Source: Sphingobium sufflavum (GTDB lineage: Bacteria; Pseudomonadota; Alphaproteobacteria; Sphingomonadales; Sphingomonadaceae). From it: DNA of 64,000 bases. Below are positions 55,183-64,000 of the stretch, in pieces. Positions within the stretch are counted from its first letter, which is position 1, and every line of letters begins with the position of its first letter. The DNA is taken from contig NZ_JAJSSH010000004.1 in NCBI RefSeq assembly GCF_021403115.1, forward strand, positions 124,001 through 188,000, written 5' to 3'. A program made the translations under genes and the position numbers. Below the pieces are notes generated by a model. It did not search any database. It saw only the letters and a list, made by a program, of their open reading frames with translations, and had not been told where the DNA came from.

Positions 55183-56292
55183 TCAGATTAAGCCCGCCGC
55201 CGCCAGCCCGCCAATCTCCTCCGCCGAGAAGCCAGCGGCGGCCAGCACCGCGTCGCTGTCCTGCCCGACCAATGGCGGCGCGGCGGTGGCGGTGCGACCA
55301 GCCACGCCGGACAGGCGGATCGGGCTGGCTGGCACAGGGGTGCCTGCAACCTCAACCACTGATCCCCGCGCCACGACATGCGGGTCGTCCAGCAATTGCG
55401 AGCCATGGTTCACGATCGTCACCGCCGCACCCGCCGGGGCCAGCGCCGCCACCCAGTCCGCCGCAGGACGGGTCGCAAAGATGTCGGCAAGCTGGCGGGT
55501 CAGCGCCGCGGCATCTCCCCATTTGTGCAGCACCGGCTTCAGGTCCGGCACGCCCAGCCCATCGCACAGCGCGCCCCATGTACGCGGTTCGGAGGAAGCC
55601 ACCGCGACATAGCGACCATCCGCGCAGGCATAGAGCTGCCGGTCAGGCGTGGGGCTGAGATAATAGGCCTTGTCCGACAGGGGCGCGATGCCCGCAGTCA
55701 GCAGCCAGCTCGTCGCCTCTGACAGGCTGATGTCGACAAAACTGCCCTCACCACCGCGCGCCACCTGCATCAGCGCGGCCTGTATGCCGATCACCGCCGC
55801 ATTGGCCCCCGCCTGCAACGCCAGCGTGGAGGCCGGGTGCCAGGGCAGGTCCGGCGACAGCGCGCCGAGCAGGCCGGAATGGGCGAGATAGGACAGGTCA
55901 TGACCCGCATGATCGGTGTAGGGGCCGTCCTGCCCGAAGCCGGTGATAGCGCACCAGACGATGTTGGGATTGACCGCCCGTGCCTGCGCATAACCATGGC
56001 CGCGCGCCTCCATGGTGCCGGGCTTGGCGTTTTCCACAACCACATCCGCCGCCGCGACGAGACGCGCAAAAACCGCGTTGGCTTCTGGATTGCGCATGTC
56101 GAGGGTCAGAGACTTCTTGCCCCGGCTCATCGCCACCTGCCGCACGACCAGGCTGGGTTGCCCCTTTTGCGCAGGGGATTCGATACGGATGACTTCAGCG
56201 CCCACGTCGGCCAGCGTCACCGTGCACAGGCCGCCTGGCGGAAATGCGGTGAAATCCAGAACACGGATGCCCGAAAGCGGCTTGGCCGACAT
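55183..56292 (-). CDS. CoA-transferase family III (CaiB/BaiF) protein
   Basis: The 369-residue protein has the family start (LSGIRVLDFTAFPPGGLCTV, then LADVGAEVIRIE), AMSRGKKSLTLDMRN, and GHDLSYLAHSGLLG near residue 129, which matches the AMACR-like GHDxxYLAxSG segment. The region where AMACR has its second catalytic Asp (DFGGG) reads LALQAGANAA here, so racemase activity is doubtful. It more likely moves CoA between acids or is an altered-specificity member. It stands alone with RNase R downstream. Confidence 0.82.
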   Translation of the reverse strand: MSAKPLSGIRVLDFTAFPPGGLCTVTLADVGAEVIRIESPAQKGQPSLVVRQVAMSRGKKSLTLDMRNPEANAVFARLVAAADVVVENAKPGTMEARGHGYAQARAVNPNIVWCAITGFGQDGPYTDHAGHDLSYLAHSGLLGALSPDLPWHPASTLALQAGANAAVIGIQAALMQVARGGEGSFVDISLSEATSWLLTAGIAPLSDKAYYLSPTPDRQLYACADGRYVAVASSEPRTWGALCDGLGVPDLKPVLHKWGDAAALTRQLADIFATRPAADWVAALAPAGAAVTIVNHGSQLLDDPHVVARGSVVEVAGTPVPASPIRLSGVAGRTATAAPPLVGQDSDAVLAAAGFSAEEIGGLAAAGLI

Positions 56293-56404
56293 ATTGTCTC
56301 TCCCTCAAACACTCGCGTCATGCACTGGGCCGGCGGGCGAACCCCGTCAATTCCCGCATCGTCCCTCGCCGCAGTGAGCGGGCAAGCGATATATCAGAGC
56401 AATC

Positions 56405-58798
56405 CTAGCCCTTATGTCGTCCTTTTTTGCTGCCAATGTGGCGGATATTGCCGGGCCGCCCGCGTCGTTTGATCTCGCGCGGGGGGCGATGGCGATCCCG
56501 CCGATCCTGCATGCCCCCGAAATCGGCGCCGTCCGGCAAAGCAAAGCGCAGCGATCCGCTGATCGGGTCCGCCTCCACCAGCCGCAGTTCCAACCGCTGG
56601 CCGACGGCATAGCGTTCGCCGCTGCGCTCCCCTTCCAGCGCCTGCGACGCCTCGTCATACCAGAAACGCTCCGCACCCAGCGTGGACACCGGCACCAGCC
56701 CGTCGCCGCCCAGTTCGTCGACGGTGGCGAAAAAGCCGAAGTTGCGCACGCCGGTGATACGGCAGGGAAGCACCTGCCCGACCTTTTCCGACAGGAAGGC
56801 TGCGACATAGCGGTCCACTGTCTCGCGTTCCGCTGCCATGGCGCGCCGTTCGAAATCGCTGATCTTCTCACCGATGGGTCGCATGTCGTGGCGATCCTCC
56901 GGCGACAGGGCCGTTTCGGGCGCGATGCTTCCAAAGCCATCCTTGCCCTGGGGCGCGGGCATTTCCAGCTTGTACGCACCGACCAGCGAGCGATGGACTA
57001 GCAAGTCCGAATAGCGGCGGATGGGTGAGGTGAAATGGGCGTAGCTGCCCAGCGCCAGCCCGAAATGGCCGGAATTGATCGGACTGTAATAGGCCTGCGT
57101 CTGGCTCCGCAGGATTTGCTCCATGATCTGCGGACGGCGCGGATCGTCCGCCTCGATCTTCGCGATCAGCGTGTTGAAGGTGGCAGGCGAAATCACCTGC
57201 CCCAGCGCAAAGCTGATCTCGAACGTGTCGAGATAATCCTTCAGCGCAACCAGCTTCTCACGGCTCGGCGTTTCATGGTCGCGATACATGACGGGCGATT
57301 TCTTCGCCTCCAGCGCCTTGGCCGCCGCGACATTGGCCGCGATCATATAATCCTCGATCAGGCGATGAGCATCGAGCCGCTCCCGGATGGCAATGCTGGT
57401 AATGCGGCCCTTCTCGTCGATCACTACGCGCCGTTCGGGCAGGTCGAGGTCGAGCGGCTGGCGCGCGGCCCGCGCCTTGGCCAGCAATTGCCAGCAGGCC
57501 CACAGCGGGCGTAGCGCGCCCTCCGTCAGCGGATGGTCGATCTGCCCGTCGATGGCGGCCTGCGCCTGTTCATAGGGGATGTTGGCTGCGACCCGGATGA
57601 CCGCGCGGGTGAAGCGCCAGCCGGTAACTGCGCCGCTCGCGTCGATGGTGAGGTGGCAGGCCAGCGCCGCCCGATCCTCGCCCGCGCGCAGCGAGCACAT
57701 GTCGGACGACAGCGCATGGGGCAGCATCGGGACGACAAGGTCGGGGAAATAGACGCTGTTGCCACGCCGCCGCGCCTCCCGATCCAGCGAGCTGCCGGGC
57801 CGGACATAGAAGCTGACGTCGGCAATTGCGACGATGGCCTTATAGCCGCCGGGATTACTCGCATCCTCGTCCGGGCTGGCCCAGACGGCATCGTCGAAAT
57901 CGCGCGCGTCCACCGGGTCGATCGCAACGATGGGCAGGTCACGCAGATCCTCCCGCGCTTCCGTCTCCAGCGGCAGGTTATGGACCTTGGCGGCCTCTTC
58001 CTCCGTCTCCGTCGCGAAGATGTTGGGGATGCCATATTTGTGGATAGCGATCAGGCTGAACGAACGCGCCTGGAAGGGGTCGCCCAATATGTCGGTTACG
58101 CGCGCGGAAATGCGCGGCGGACGGCCGGTCTGTTCCGCCAGCACCAGATCGCCGGGCTTCGCATCGCCCGCGTCGCTGACCCGCGTCTCATGTCGGATAC
58201 GCTTGTCGACGGGGCGCAGCACCAATGCGCCGTCCGCCTCCCGGTGCAGCACGCCCAGCATCGCCTCCGCGCCTGCCGCCAGTTTCTTCATCGGATGCGC
58301 GACGATGCCGCTGCCCGCTTCCTCTGTCCGGGCAAGGATGCGATCGCCGATGCCCAGAGCGCCCTTGCGACCTCGCTCGATGACGCGCAGCTTGGGTGGA
58401 GGCATCCCTTCCGCTTCCCATTTTTCCGGCACGGCAACGGGGACATTACCCTCGATCGCGATGATGCGCAGCACCGTGACCTTGGGCACACCGCCCATCT
58501 TGTGGAAGGCGCGGGCCGGCCCGATGTCGATCAACCCCTCGTCGGCCATGTCCTTGAGCAGGGACTTAAGCTGGATTTTTTCCTGCCCATGCAACCCGAA
58601 CGCCTTAGCGATCTCCCGCTTGCCCGCAGGCGTTTCGGACGAGGCGATAAAGTCCAGCACCTGTTGCCGGGACGGCATGCCGGGCTGGATCTTGGGCTTG
58701 TGCGACCGGGAAGGCCGAGCGGATGCGGAGGGAGACCGGGTGGCCTTGCCGAGCGTGCGACCGGCAGCGGGACTTTTCGAGGGGGTTTTGGGGGCCAT
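56405..58798 (-). CDS. rnr: Ribonuclease R
   Basis: The 797-residue 3'-5' exoribonuclease has a basic N-terminus with a winged helix (SRQQVLDFIASSETPAGKRE), cold-shock domains, and an RNB domain with the metal-binding IDPVDARDFDDAVW. RDHETPSREKL and FTSPIRRYSDLLVHR follow, then an S1 domain (RITGVRNFGFFATV) and a Lys/Arg-rich tail. It degrades structured RNA. The start at 58798 has GGGGGA just upstream; a longer frame adds 117 non-family residues. Confidence 0.92.
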   Translation of the reverse strand: MAPKTPSKSPAAGRTLGKATRSPSASARPSRSHKPKIQPGMPSRQQVLDFIASSETPAGKREIAKAFGLHGQEKIQLKSLLKDMADEGLIDIGPARAFHKMGGVPKVTVLRIIAIEGNVPVAVPEKWEAEGMPPPKLRVIERGRKGALGIGDRILARTEEAGSGIVAHPMKKLAAGAEAMLGVLHREADGALVLRPVDKRIRHETRVSDAGDAKPGDLVLAEQTGRPPRISARVTDILGDPFQARSFSLIAIHKYGIPNIFATETEEEAAKVHNLPLETEAREDLRDLPIVAIDPVDARDFDDAVWASPDEDASNPGGYKAIVAIADVSFYVRPGSSLDREARRRGNSVYFPDLVVPMLPHALSSDMCSLRAGEDRAALACHLTIDASGAVTGWRFTRAVIRVAANIPYEQAQAAIDGQIDHPLTEGALRPLWACWQLLAKARAARQPLDLDLPERRVVIDEKGRITSIAIRERLDAHRLIEDYMIAANVAAAKALEAKKSPVMYRDHETPSREKLVALKDYLDTFEISFALGQVISPATFNTLIAKIEADDPRRPQIMEQILRSQTQAYYSPINSGHFGLALGSYAHFTSPIRRYSDLLVHRSLVGAYKLEMPAPQGKDGFGSIAPETALSPEDRHDMRPIGEKISDFERRAMAAERETVDRYVAAFLSEKVGQVLPCRITGVRNFGFFATVDELGGDGLVPVSTLGAERFWYDEASQALEGERSGERYAVGQRLELRLVEADPISGSLRFALPDGADFGGMQDRRDRHRPPREIKRRGRPGNIRHIGSKKGRHKG

Positions 58799-59000
58799 TC
58801 CCCCGGTATAGGCGGATCGAAGGGATCGTCCAGTGCCGTGGGGCGGGAGAGTGCCGGGAAGGCCGATCACCCAGTGGACAGGACCGTCTTCGTCGTCACC
58901 CTCTCTATCGATCATCCAACAAAGCGACGCACGACACTTGCCTTCCACGCCCCTTGGTTCCATTTGGGGGCCGAAGCCGTCCGGCTGACCGGAGCCACTC

Positions 59001-60263
59001 ATGCATTCCCCGCTGACGGAACCGACCGCGCCCGCACCCGACAGGGGTGGCGTCGCGATTGGGTTTCGAGAATTTGTCTGCATCGTCGCCATGTTGATGG
59101 CGATCAATGCGCTGGGCATCGACACGATGCTGCCCGCGTTGCCTGCCATCGCGACCGCGCTGAACCTGTCCAGCGTGAACCAGGCGCAATGGGTAGTGTC
59201 CGCCTATATGATCGGTTTCGGCGCGACACAGTTCATCTATGGCCCGCTGGCCGACCGGTTCGGCCGGCGGCGGCTCATCATATTATGCCTAGGCCTCTAT
59301 GCGACCACCAGCCTTCTGGCGAGCTTTGCCGCCAGTTTTGAAGTGATGATCGCCGCGCGCATGATGCAGGGCGTGGCCGCTGCCTGCACCCGCGTGCTGG
59401 CCGTCGCCATCGTGCGGGACCGCTATTCGGGTCGAGAAATGGCGCGGGTGATGTCGCTTAGCTTCCTCGTCTTTCTGGCGGTGCCGATGCTCGCGCCGTC
59501 GATCGGGCAACTGATCCTGCTGGTTGCGCCCTGGCATGCGATTTTCCTGTTTCTGGGCGGGTTTGCCATCTTCGTGCTAGGATGGGTCAGCCTGCGCCTG
59601 CCGGAGACGCTCCACCCAGAGTATCGGCGTGCGATCCGCCTGAAGCAGATTGGCGCGGCGATGCGGACGGTCGTCACCAACCGCACCTCCATCGGCTACA
59701 CGCTGGCGCTGACCCTGTCGTTCGGCGCGATGGTCGGCTTCATCAACAGCGCACAGCAGGTGTTCGGCGCATTTGGGGAGGCTGAGCATTTTCCCATCCT
59801 ATTCGCCTTCATCGCGGGCGGCATGGCCTTCGCGTCGATCCTGAACAGCCGCATCGTTATGCGGGTGGGGTCGCGGCGGGTATCGCACACGGCCCTGATC
59901 CTGTTCATCAGCCTGTGCGCCATCCACTTGGCCGCGACGCTGATCTTTGGCGACAATCTCGTCAGCTTCTCGCTGTTCCAGTTCGCCGCCATGTTCTGCT
60001 CCGGCCTGCTCGGTTCCAATTTCGGCGCGATGGCGATGGAGCCGATGGGCGAGATCGCTGGCACAGCAGCATCGGTACAGGGCACCATATCAACACTGGG
60101 CGGCGCGATCATCGGCATCATCGTCGGCCAGAATTTCGATGGTACGGTCGTACCCGTGGTGGCGGGCTATTTCCTGTGCAGTCTGGGAATATTGGCGATG
60201 GTTCTCTTTGCCGAGAATGGCCGCCTATTCCGCCCCCATCATGAAGTGCGCGTGCCTCAATAA
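59001..60263 (+). CDS. MFS multidrug exporter (Bcr/CflA-like)
   Basis: The 420-residue transporter has 12 hydrophobic segments. The family motif INALGIDTMLPALPAIA is in helix 1, ADRFGRRRLIILCLG in loop 2-3, and RMMQGVAAACTRVLAVAIVR in helix 4, as in Bcr/CflA drug/H+ antiporters. GGAG lies 7 bases before the ATG. It is convergent with tamB, whose stop overlaps its last codons by 7 bases. The exported compound is unknown. Confidence 0.88.
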   Translation: MHSPLTEPTAPAPDRGGVAIGFREFVCIVAMLMAINALGIDTMLPALPAIATALNLSSVNQAQWVVSAYMIGFGATQFIYGPLADRFGRRRLIILCLGLYATTSLLASFAASFEVMIAARMMQGVAAACTRVLAVAIVRDRYSGREMARVMSLSFLVFLAVPMLAPSIGQLILLVAPWHAIFLFLGGFAIFVLGWVSLRLPETLHPEYRRAIRLKQIGAAMRTVVTNRTSIGYTLALTLSFGAMVGFINSAQQVFGAFGEAEHFPILFAFIAGGMAFASILNSRIVMRVGSRRVSHTALILFISLCAIHLAATLIFGDNLVSFSLFQFAAMFCSGLLGSNFGAMAMEPMGEIAGTAASVQGTISTLGGAIIGIIVGQNFDGTVVPVVAGYFLCSLGILAMVLFAENGRLFRPHHEVRVPQ

Positions 60264-63200
60264 TCCTTTGTCGCGCGCAGGTTGACGCTTTCCCGGCCGA
60301 TGGTGGAGACAGCACCGATCAGGGCCAGCCAGCGGGTGATCTGATATTCGGTACGCGTCGCACTATACCCCTGCCCATCGGTGATGAGTTCGACATAGAC
60401 CGACCGGCCGATATTCTTTCCCGCCGCCACCGCCGTCTTCGCGCCCGTTGTGGCGTCGGCAGGCAGGATGCGCAGTCGTGACAGGCCCGTCGCCCGGCGC
60501 ACCGCATTGATCGGATCCAGCCCGCCACCTCCACCCTGAAAGGCGGCAATGGCGGACGCGAGTTGCAGTGCCTCCGGCGCAGAAATTTTCGCGATGGACG
60601 TGCCGAACAAGATGCGGGAGAGCAATTCATCCTGCGGCAGCGCGGGGATGCTGGTGAAGCCGATGATCGGCTTGGCGCTAGAGCCGGTGACGCTGATCGT
60701 CGCGCTGATGTCGTTCACGTCCGCCTGCGCGCGGATGTTGAGTTGCGGGTTGATCGGCGTTTCGCCCAGGAAGCGCAGCCGTCCCTCGCGCAGTTCGAAC
60801 CGTTTGCCCGCAAAATCATAGTCACCCCGGACTAGGTTGGCCTCTCCCACCAGAGTTGGCGCGGTGACGGGGCCGCCGATGTCGAGGTCGGCCGACCATT
60901 CGCTTTCCATGCCAAGGCCAGTGACATGCAATCGACCGGGCACATGCGCCTTGATCGCCATACGCCAGGGCGATGCGGGCCGCTGCGCTTCCACTTCCTC
61001 GCCGCGACGGTTGACCTCCACCACGCGCAGTTCGGGGATTTCCGCAATGGCCGCCGCCCGACCCAGCGTGAAACGGCTGTCCACGACGTTGAACTCGCCG
61101 GAGATCAGGCCGCCGTCGCCCTCCGACCGGATGCGGATCGGACCGGATGCGGTCGCGCCAATGTCGTCGCGGTCGAGAATGACTGCGCGGGTCAGCGTCG
61201 CAGCAATGTCGATGCCGATGCCCCGTTCCCCGGAGAAGGTGAAGCGTCCCGTACCGCCCACCGTGCCGCCACCCCGTGTCCGTGCGGTCAGCCGCTCGAA
61301 ATTCAGGGACGCGCCATCGAAACTGCCGCGCGTCGCCAGATTGGTCAGCGTCATACCCGTCACCGGGCTTTGCAGCGTCGCATTGTCGGTCGCGACCGCG
61401 CCGCGAATGACCGGATCAGCCAGCGTGCCGCCCACATCCGCATTGACGGTGGCCGTCCCGGACAGGTTGAACAGTTCGATATTGCTCAGCCGCCACAGCG
61501 TGCCGGCATCGCCGACGTAGCGAATTTGCGCGCGCAGCGGCGCGGCGTTCAATCTCTGCATCAGCGTGCCCGCGCCCAGCGGCGTCATCAGCGCCTGCGC
61601 CCGACCCGTCACCTTGCCGCCCGCAGCGATTACCGCGCGCATCGCGGCGCGGCTGCCACTCAGGTCCGCATTGATGCCAATGTCGATGGGCGCACTGCTC
61701 AACGCCAGCCCGGACCGGGTCAGCCCGCGCACGCGGATCTTCGCCGCCCCGCCGGGTACCCCGCCGCGTGGCGCATCATAGCGAACGGTCCCGCTCGCGA
61801 CCCCGCCCAGCCCCAGTTCGTCATTGGCAAGGTCGAGCAGCGCCAGCGGCATCTGGGCAATGGCCGCGTCGATATGGGTGGCTGTCGTGCCGAACAGCCC
61901 GCCGACCCGCACCGACCCGCCACGGTAGCTCAGCACCGCCGGCTCCAGCCTCCAGCCGCCATCCTCCGCTCGCAACACCGCTGCGCGGCTCAACTTCACC
62001 GGCGCGCGGTCGAGCGATCCGTTGGCTTCGATGCGGATCGTCTCCGGCGTAATCCCCGCGCGCATCTGCACGTCGAACAAGCGCCCGCCCTGCCCCGCCA
62101 CGCTGGCGGTGACGGTGCCCGTTCCTTCGACCAGCTTGGCGGTCGCGGAGAAACGGCCAAGCCGCGCCGTGCCATAACGAAGGCCCCGTCCCTGCGCGGC
62201 GATATCCAGACTGGTCGCGCCGAGACGCAACAAGATAGTTCCCTTCACCGTGCCGCGATTGATCGCGATAGCGGGTGGGCCGGAAAAACGCGCTCGGTCC
62301 AGAGACAGATCCAGCCCGATCTGTTGCACGCCGTCCACCATGCTGAAGTCGATCGGCCCCTTTGCCTGTCCCAGCAGGGCCAGCGTCCCGTCTAGCCCGC
62401 CGGTGACGGGGCGCAAGGTGCCGCTGGCCGTTGCGCCGTCGACCTTGACCTCCACGATCTGGATCAGCGCGAACAGGCCACGGGGGAGCAGGATTGCGCC
62501 ATGGCCGGTGAACGGTCCCAGCCGGGATCCCCCCTCTGCGGTGAAGGCATAGCCGGATGCATCGGGCACCAGCAGTGCGTGAACATCCTTGAGGCCCAGC
62601 GCGGGCAGCGGGCTGGCGAGGGTCAGGTCCACGGTCGGCCGGTCGATCTTGCCGTCCAGCGCCAGGCGGAGCGGGCCATAGCTAGAATGCTGGCCGGTGC
62701 CGGTGAAATGGAACAGGCCATCGGTTGAGCGATAGCCCTGCGCACTCAGGCGGATGGCAGGTGCGGTCAGGGTCAGGCCAGTAAAGCGCACACGCCCGTC
62801 GCGCTCCAGCGTCAGGTCGCTCACCACCTGTGGCAATCCGCCACCCAGACCGCGCAGGAAACCATTGTCCAGCCGCCGCATGATCGCCCGCGCCCGTCCT
62901 TTGACGCTGAACCCCGTACCCGCGCGGCTGATCACGCCAATCTTGCTGTTCAGGTCGACCCGGCCTAGCCCCTGTATCTCTATTCCTCGCACATCGCCGG
63001 TGAAGGCGGCACTGTAATGGCCCTGGCGGAAGTCGGCGAGCAACACGACCCGCCCGTCGATCTTGTTGGAGCGTATCGCGACCGGCTGGCTGGTCAGCAT
63101 GCCCGCTTTCAACTGTGCCAGACCCCGGATCGACACGTCGCGCAGCACATCGTCCAGCACCGGACTGTGCAGCACCACGCTCGCCGCACGCAGGTCGAGC

Positions 63201-64000
63201 GGGATGACAGTGGTGTCGGCCAGCGCCAACCGCCCCTTGCCCGCGCTGCGCAGCCCCTCGATCCCGGTCTTGCCCAGCGTCAAGCGGCGCGCGGTGAGCA
63301 GATATTCATAGGCCGCCGTCGCGAATGGCCCGTTCAGCCGGGTGCGGGCCACCAGCCCGTCACTCGACGCATTCTTCATCAGCACGCCCGCGCGGGGCAT
63401 GTCGATGTCGAGCAGCAGATTGTCGAAGCCCGACCGGCCCAGGTCGATGCCGCCCTTCGCCTTTACCTCCAGCGCGCTCGACCGAAGGCTCAGTCGCCCG
63501 TCGACGATGCGATTAGCCATGCTGCCCTCGGCATCAAGGGCGATGCGCGGAGCGGCGAGACGGCTCGGCAAACCTGTGCCCAACGCGGCGGCTTCCACCG
63601 TTCCCTTCAACGCATAGCGGCCCTGCTGCTGCACAATGTCGATGCGCGACAGCGGCGTGGCGTCGATGGAGAGCAGCGCCTGCCCTTTCCATAATGTCCA
63701 GTCGCCCTTTCCGGTCACACGCCCCACAAAGGACTTACCGATGCCGCTCATCGCGGCGAGCACGCCGCCCCGTGGCGCGACTGCCAGCAGTTCGAGGTCG
63801 AAACGATTGTCGTCCGGGCGGCTGTCGAGCGCCAGACGAATGGCATCGCCCGCGTCCCGCGACTGGGCGTCCAGTGCTATGATGGCGCGGCCCGACCGCA
63901 CATCAACCCGCCCCTTGAGCAGGGCGGTACGCTGTTCCCCGGCAATCGCCTTGCCCAAATCGATCCGGTCGATGCGCAGGTCGGCGAGGCGGATGTCGAA
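60257..64000 (-). CDS. tamB: Translocation and assembly module protein TamB (5' end outside window)
   Basis: The frame is open to the right edge, giving more than 1,247 visible residues. The sequence is a long run of amphipathic beta strands (AsmA/DUF490 type) with the conserved TamB C-terminus. FAGKRFELREGRLRFLGE, INPQLNIRAQADVNDI and SIPALPQDELLSRILFGTSI are present, and it ends SVNLRATKDY. TamB bridges inner and outer membranes and helps outer-membrane protein assembly or lipid transport with TamA, which would lie upstream. A TTG at 63958 is internal, not the start. Confidence 0.92.
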   Translation of the reverse strand, partial: FDIRLADLRIDRIDLGKAIAGEQRTALLKGRVDVRSGRAIIALDAQSRDAGDAIRLALDSRPDDNRFDLELLAVAPRGGVLAAMSGIGKSFVGRVTGKGDWTLWKGQALLSIDATPLSRIDIVQQQGRYALKGTVEAAALGTGLPSRLAAPRIALDAEGSMANRIVDGRLSLRSSALEVKAKGGIDLGRSGFDNLLLDIDMPRAGVLMKNASSDGLVARTRLNGPFATAAYEYLLTARRLTLGKTGIEGLRSAGKGRLALADTTVIPLDLRAASVVLHSPVLDDVLRDVSIRGLAQLKAGMLTSQPVAIRSNKIDGRVVLLADFRQGHYSAAFTGDVRGIEIQGLGRVDLNSKIGVISRAGTGFSVKGRARAIMRRLDNGFLRGLGGGLPQVVSDLTLERDGRVRFTGLTLTAPAIRLSAQGYRSTDGLFHFTGTGQHSSYGPLRLALDGKIDRPTVDLTLASPLPALGLKDVHALLVPDASGYAFTAEGGSRLGPFTGHGAILLPRGLFALIQIVEVKVDGATASGTLRPVTGGLDGTLALLGQAKGPIDFSMVDGVQQIGLDLSLDRARFSGPPAIAINRGTVKGTILLRLGATSLDIAAQGRGLRYGTARLGRFSATAKLVEGTGTVTASVAGQGGRLFDVQMRAGITPETIRIEANGSLDRAPVKLSRAAVLRAEDGGWRLEPAVLSYRGGSVRVGGLFGTTATHIDAAIAQMPLALLDLANDELGLGGVASGTVRYDAPRGGVPGGAAKIRVRGLTRSGLALSSAPIDIGINADLSGSRAAMRAVIAAGGKVTGRAQALMTPLGAGTLMQRLNAAPLRAQIRYVGDAGTLWRLSNIELFNLSGTATVNADVGGTLADPVIRGAVATDNATLQSPVTGMTLTNLATRGSFDGASLNFERLTARTRGGGTVGGTGRFTFSGERGIGIDIAATLTRAVILDRDDIGATASGPIRIRSEGDGGLISGEFNVVDSRFTLGRAAAIAEIPELRVVEVNRRGEEVEAQRPASPWRMAIKAHVPGRLHVTGLGMESEWSADLDIGGPVTAPTLVGEANLVRGDYDFAGKRFELREGRLRFLGETPINPQLNIRAQADVNDISATISVTGSSAKPIIGFTSIPALPQDELLSRILFGTSIAKISAPEALQLASAIAAFQGGGGGLDPINAVRRATGLSRLRILPADATTGAKTAVAAGKNIGRSVYVELITDGQGYSATRTEYQITRWLALIGAVSTIGRESVNLRATKDY

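Noticed and set aside
1..64000. CRISPR arrays, rRNA operons, origin-type iteron clusters
   Set aside because: No regularly spaced direct repeats, no rRNA sequence and no iteron or DnaA-box cluster were seen on reading the window.

Overview
The window is a high-GC chromosomal segment from an alphaproteobacterium, most likely a member of the Sphingomonadaceae (Sphingobium/Sphingomonas type). This rests on the many TonB-dependent receptors with FecI/FecR regulators, the DUF3034, DUF2059 and DUF2147 family proteins, an HNH protein beside a tiny basic protein, and general codon use. No rRNA or tRNA gene was found, so the genus is inferred, not shown.

Layout: (1) 1-5000 is a foreign, decayed strip. 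It holds the 3' end of a phage structural protein with a lytic transglycosylase domain, three unfamiliar minus-strand genes, large hairpins, and a wreck in which an IS3-type orfA remnant is joined to the tail of a large serine recombinase. (2) 5258-10004 is a tight operon for a probable phenolic lipid: acyl carrier protein, ketosynthase, type III polyketide synthase, methyltransferase, FAD oxidoreductase and a DUF2147 protein, most of them overlapping by 4 bases. (3) 10088-12895 holds two decapitated genes, a flavin dehydrogenase tail and a GH2 glycosidase. (4) 12998-17413 has two divergent units: a cupredoxin with a GGDEF/EAL protein, and DUF3034 with a secreted truncated haemoglobin. A broken chemoreceptor/receiver fusion and rlmJ follow. 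(5) 19847-26074 is a catabolic cluster: NTF2-like protein, SRPBCC protein, ketosteroid-dehydrogenase-like flavoprotein, TauD-type dioxygenase, TetR regulator and a divergent Baeyer-Villiger monooxygenase. Two matching operator-like palindromes lie in front of the two outer transcription units.

(6) 26142-35259 is an iron/siderophore-uptake region in poor condition. A heavily degraded PepSY/TonB-receptor/fecR set ends in a lysR::fecR chimera. Next come an intact aldo/keto reductase, a frameshifted MFS transporter, and a second FecI/FecR/TonB-receptor set with several one-base lesions and an amber stop. (7) 35346-39058 carries a secreted beta-helix protein, an HNH protein, a 40-residue protein and a spermidine-synthase-like protein. 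(8) 39458-43728 holds a CPA1 antiporter and an intact FepA-like TonB receptor behind a good Fur box. An AT-rich spacer with an orphan terminator follows. (9) 44480-64000 is ordinary core genome: uppP, glutamate synthase (gltD, a DUF2059 gene, gltB), a GST, a glycine-zipper envelope protein, a CaiB-type CoA-transferase, RNase R, a Bcr/CflA-type exporter and the 3' part of tamB, which runs off the right edge.

The most interesting parts are the ACP/ketosynthase/type III PKS operon, the cupredoxin/c-di-GMP/DUF3034/haemoglobin locus, the TetR-controlled catabolic regulon, and a possible Fur-linked small RNA divergent from the 43.7 kb receptor.
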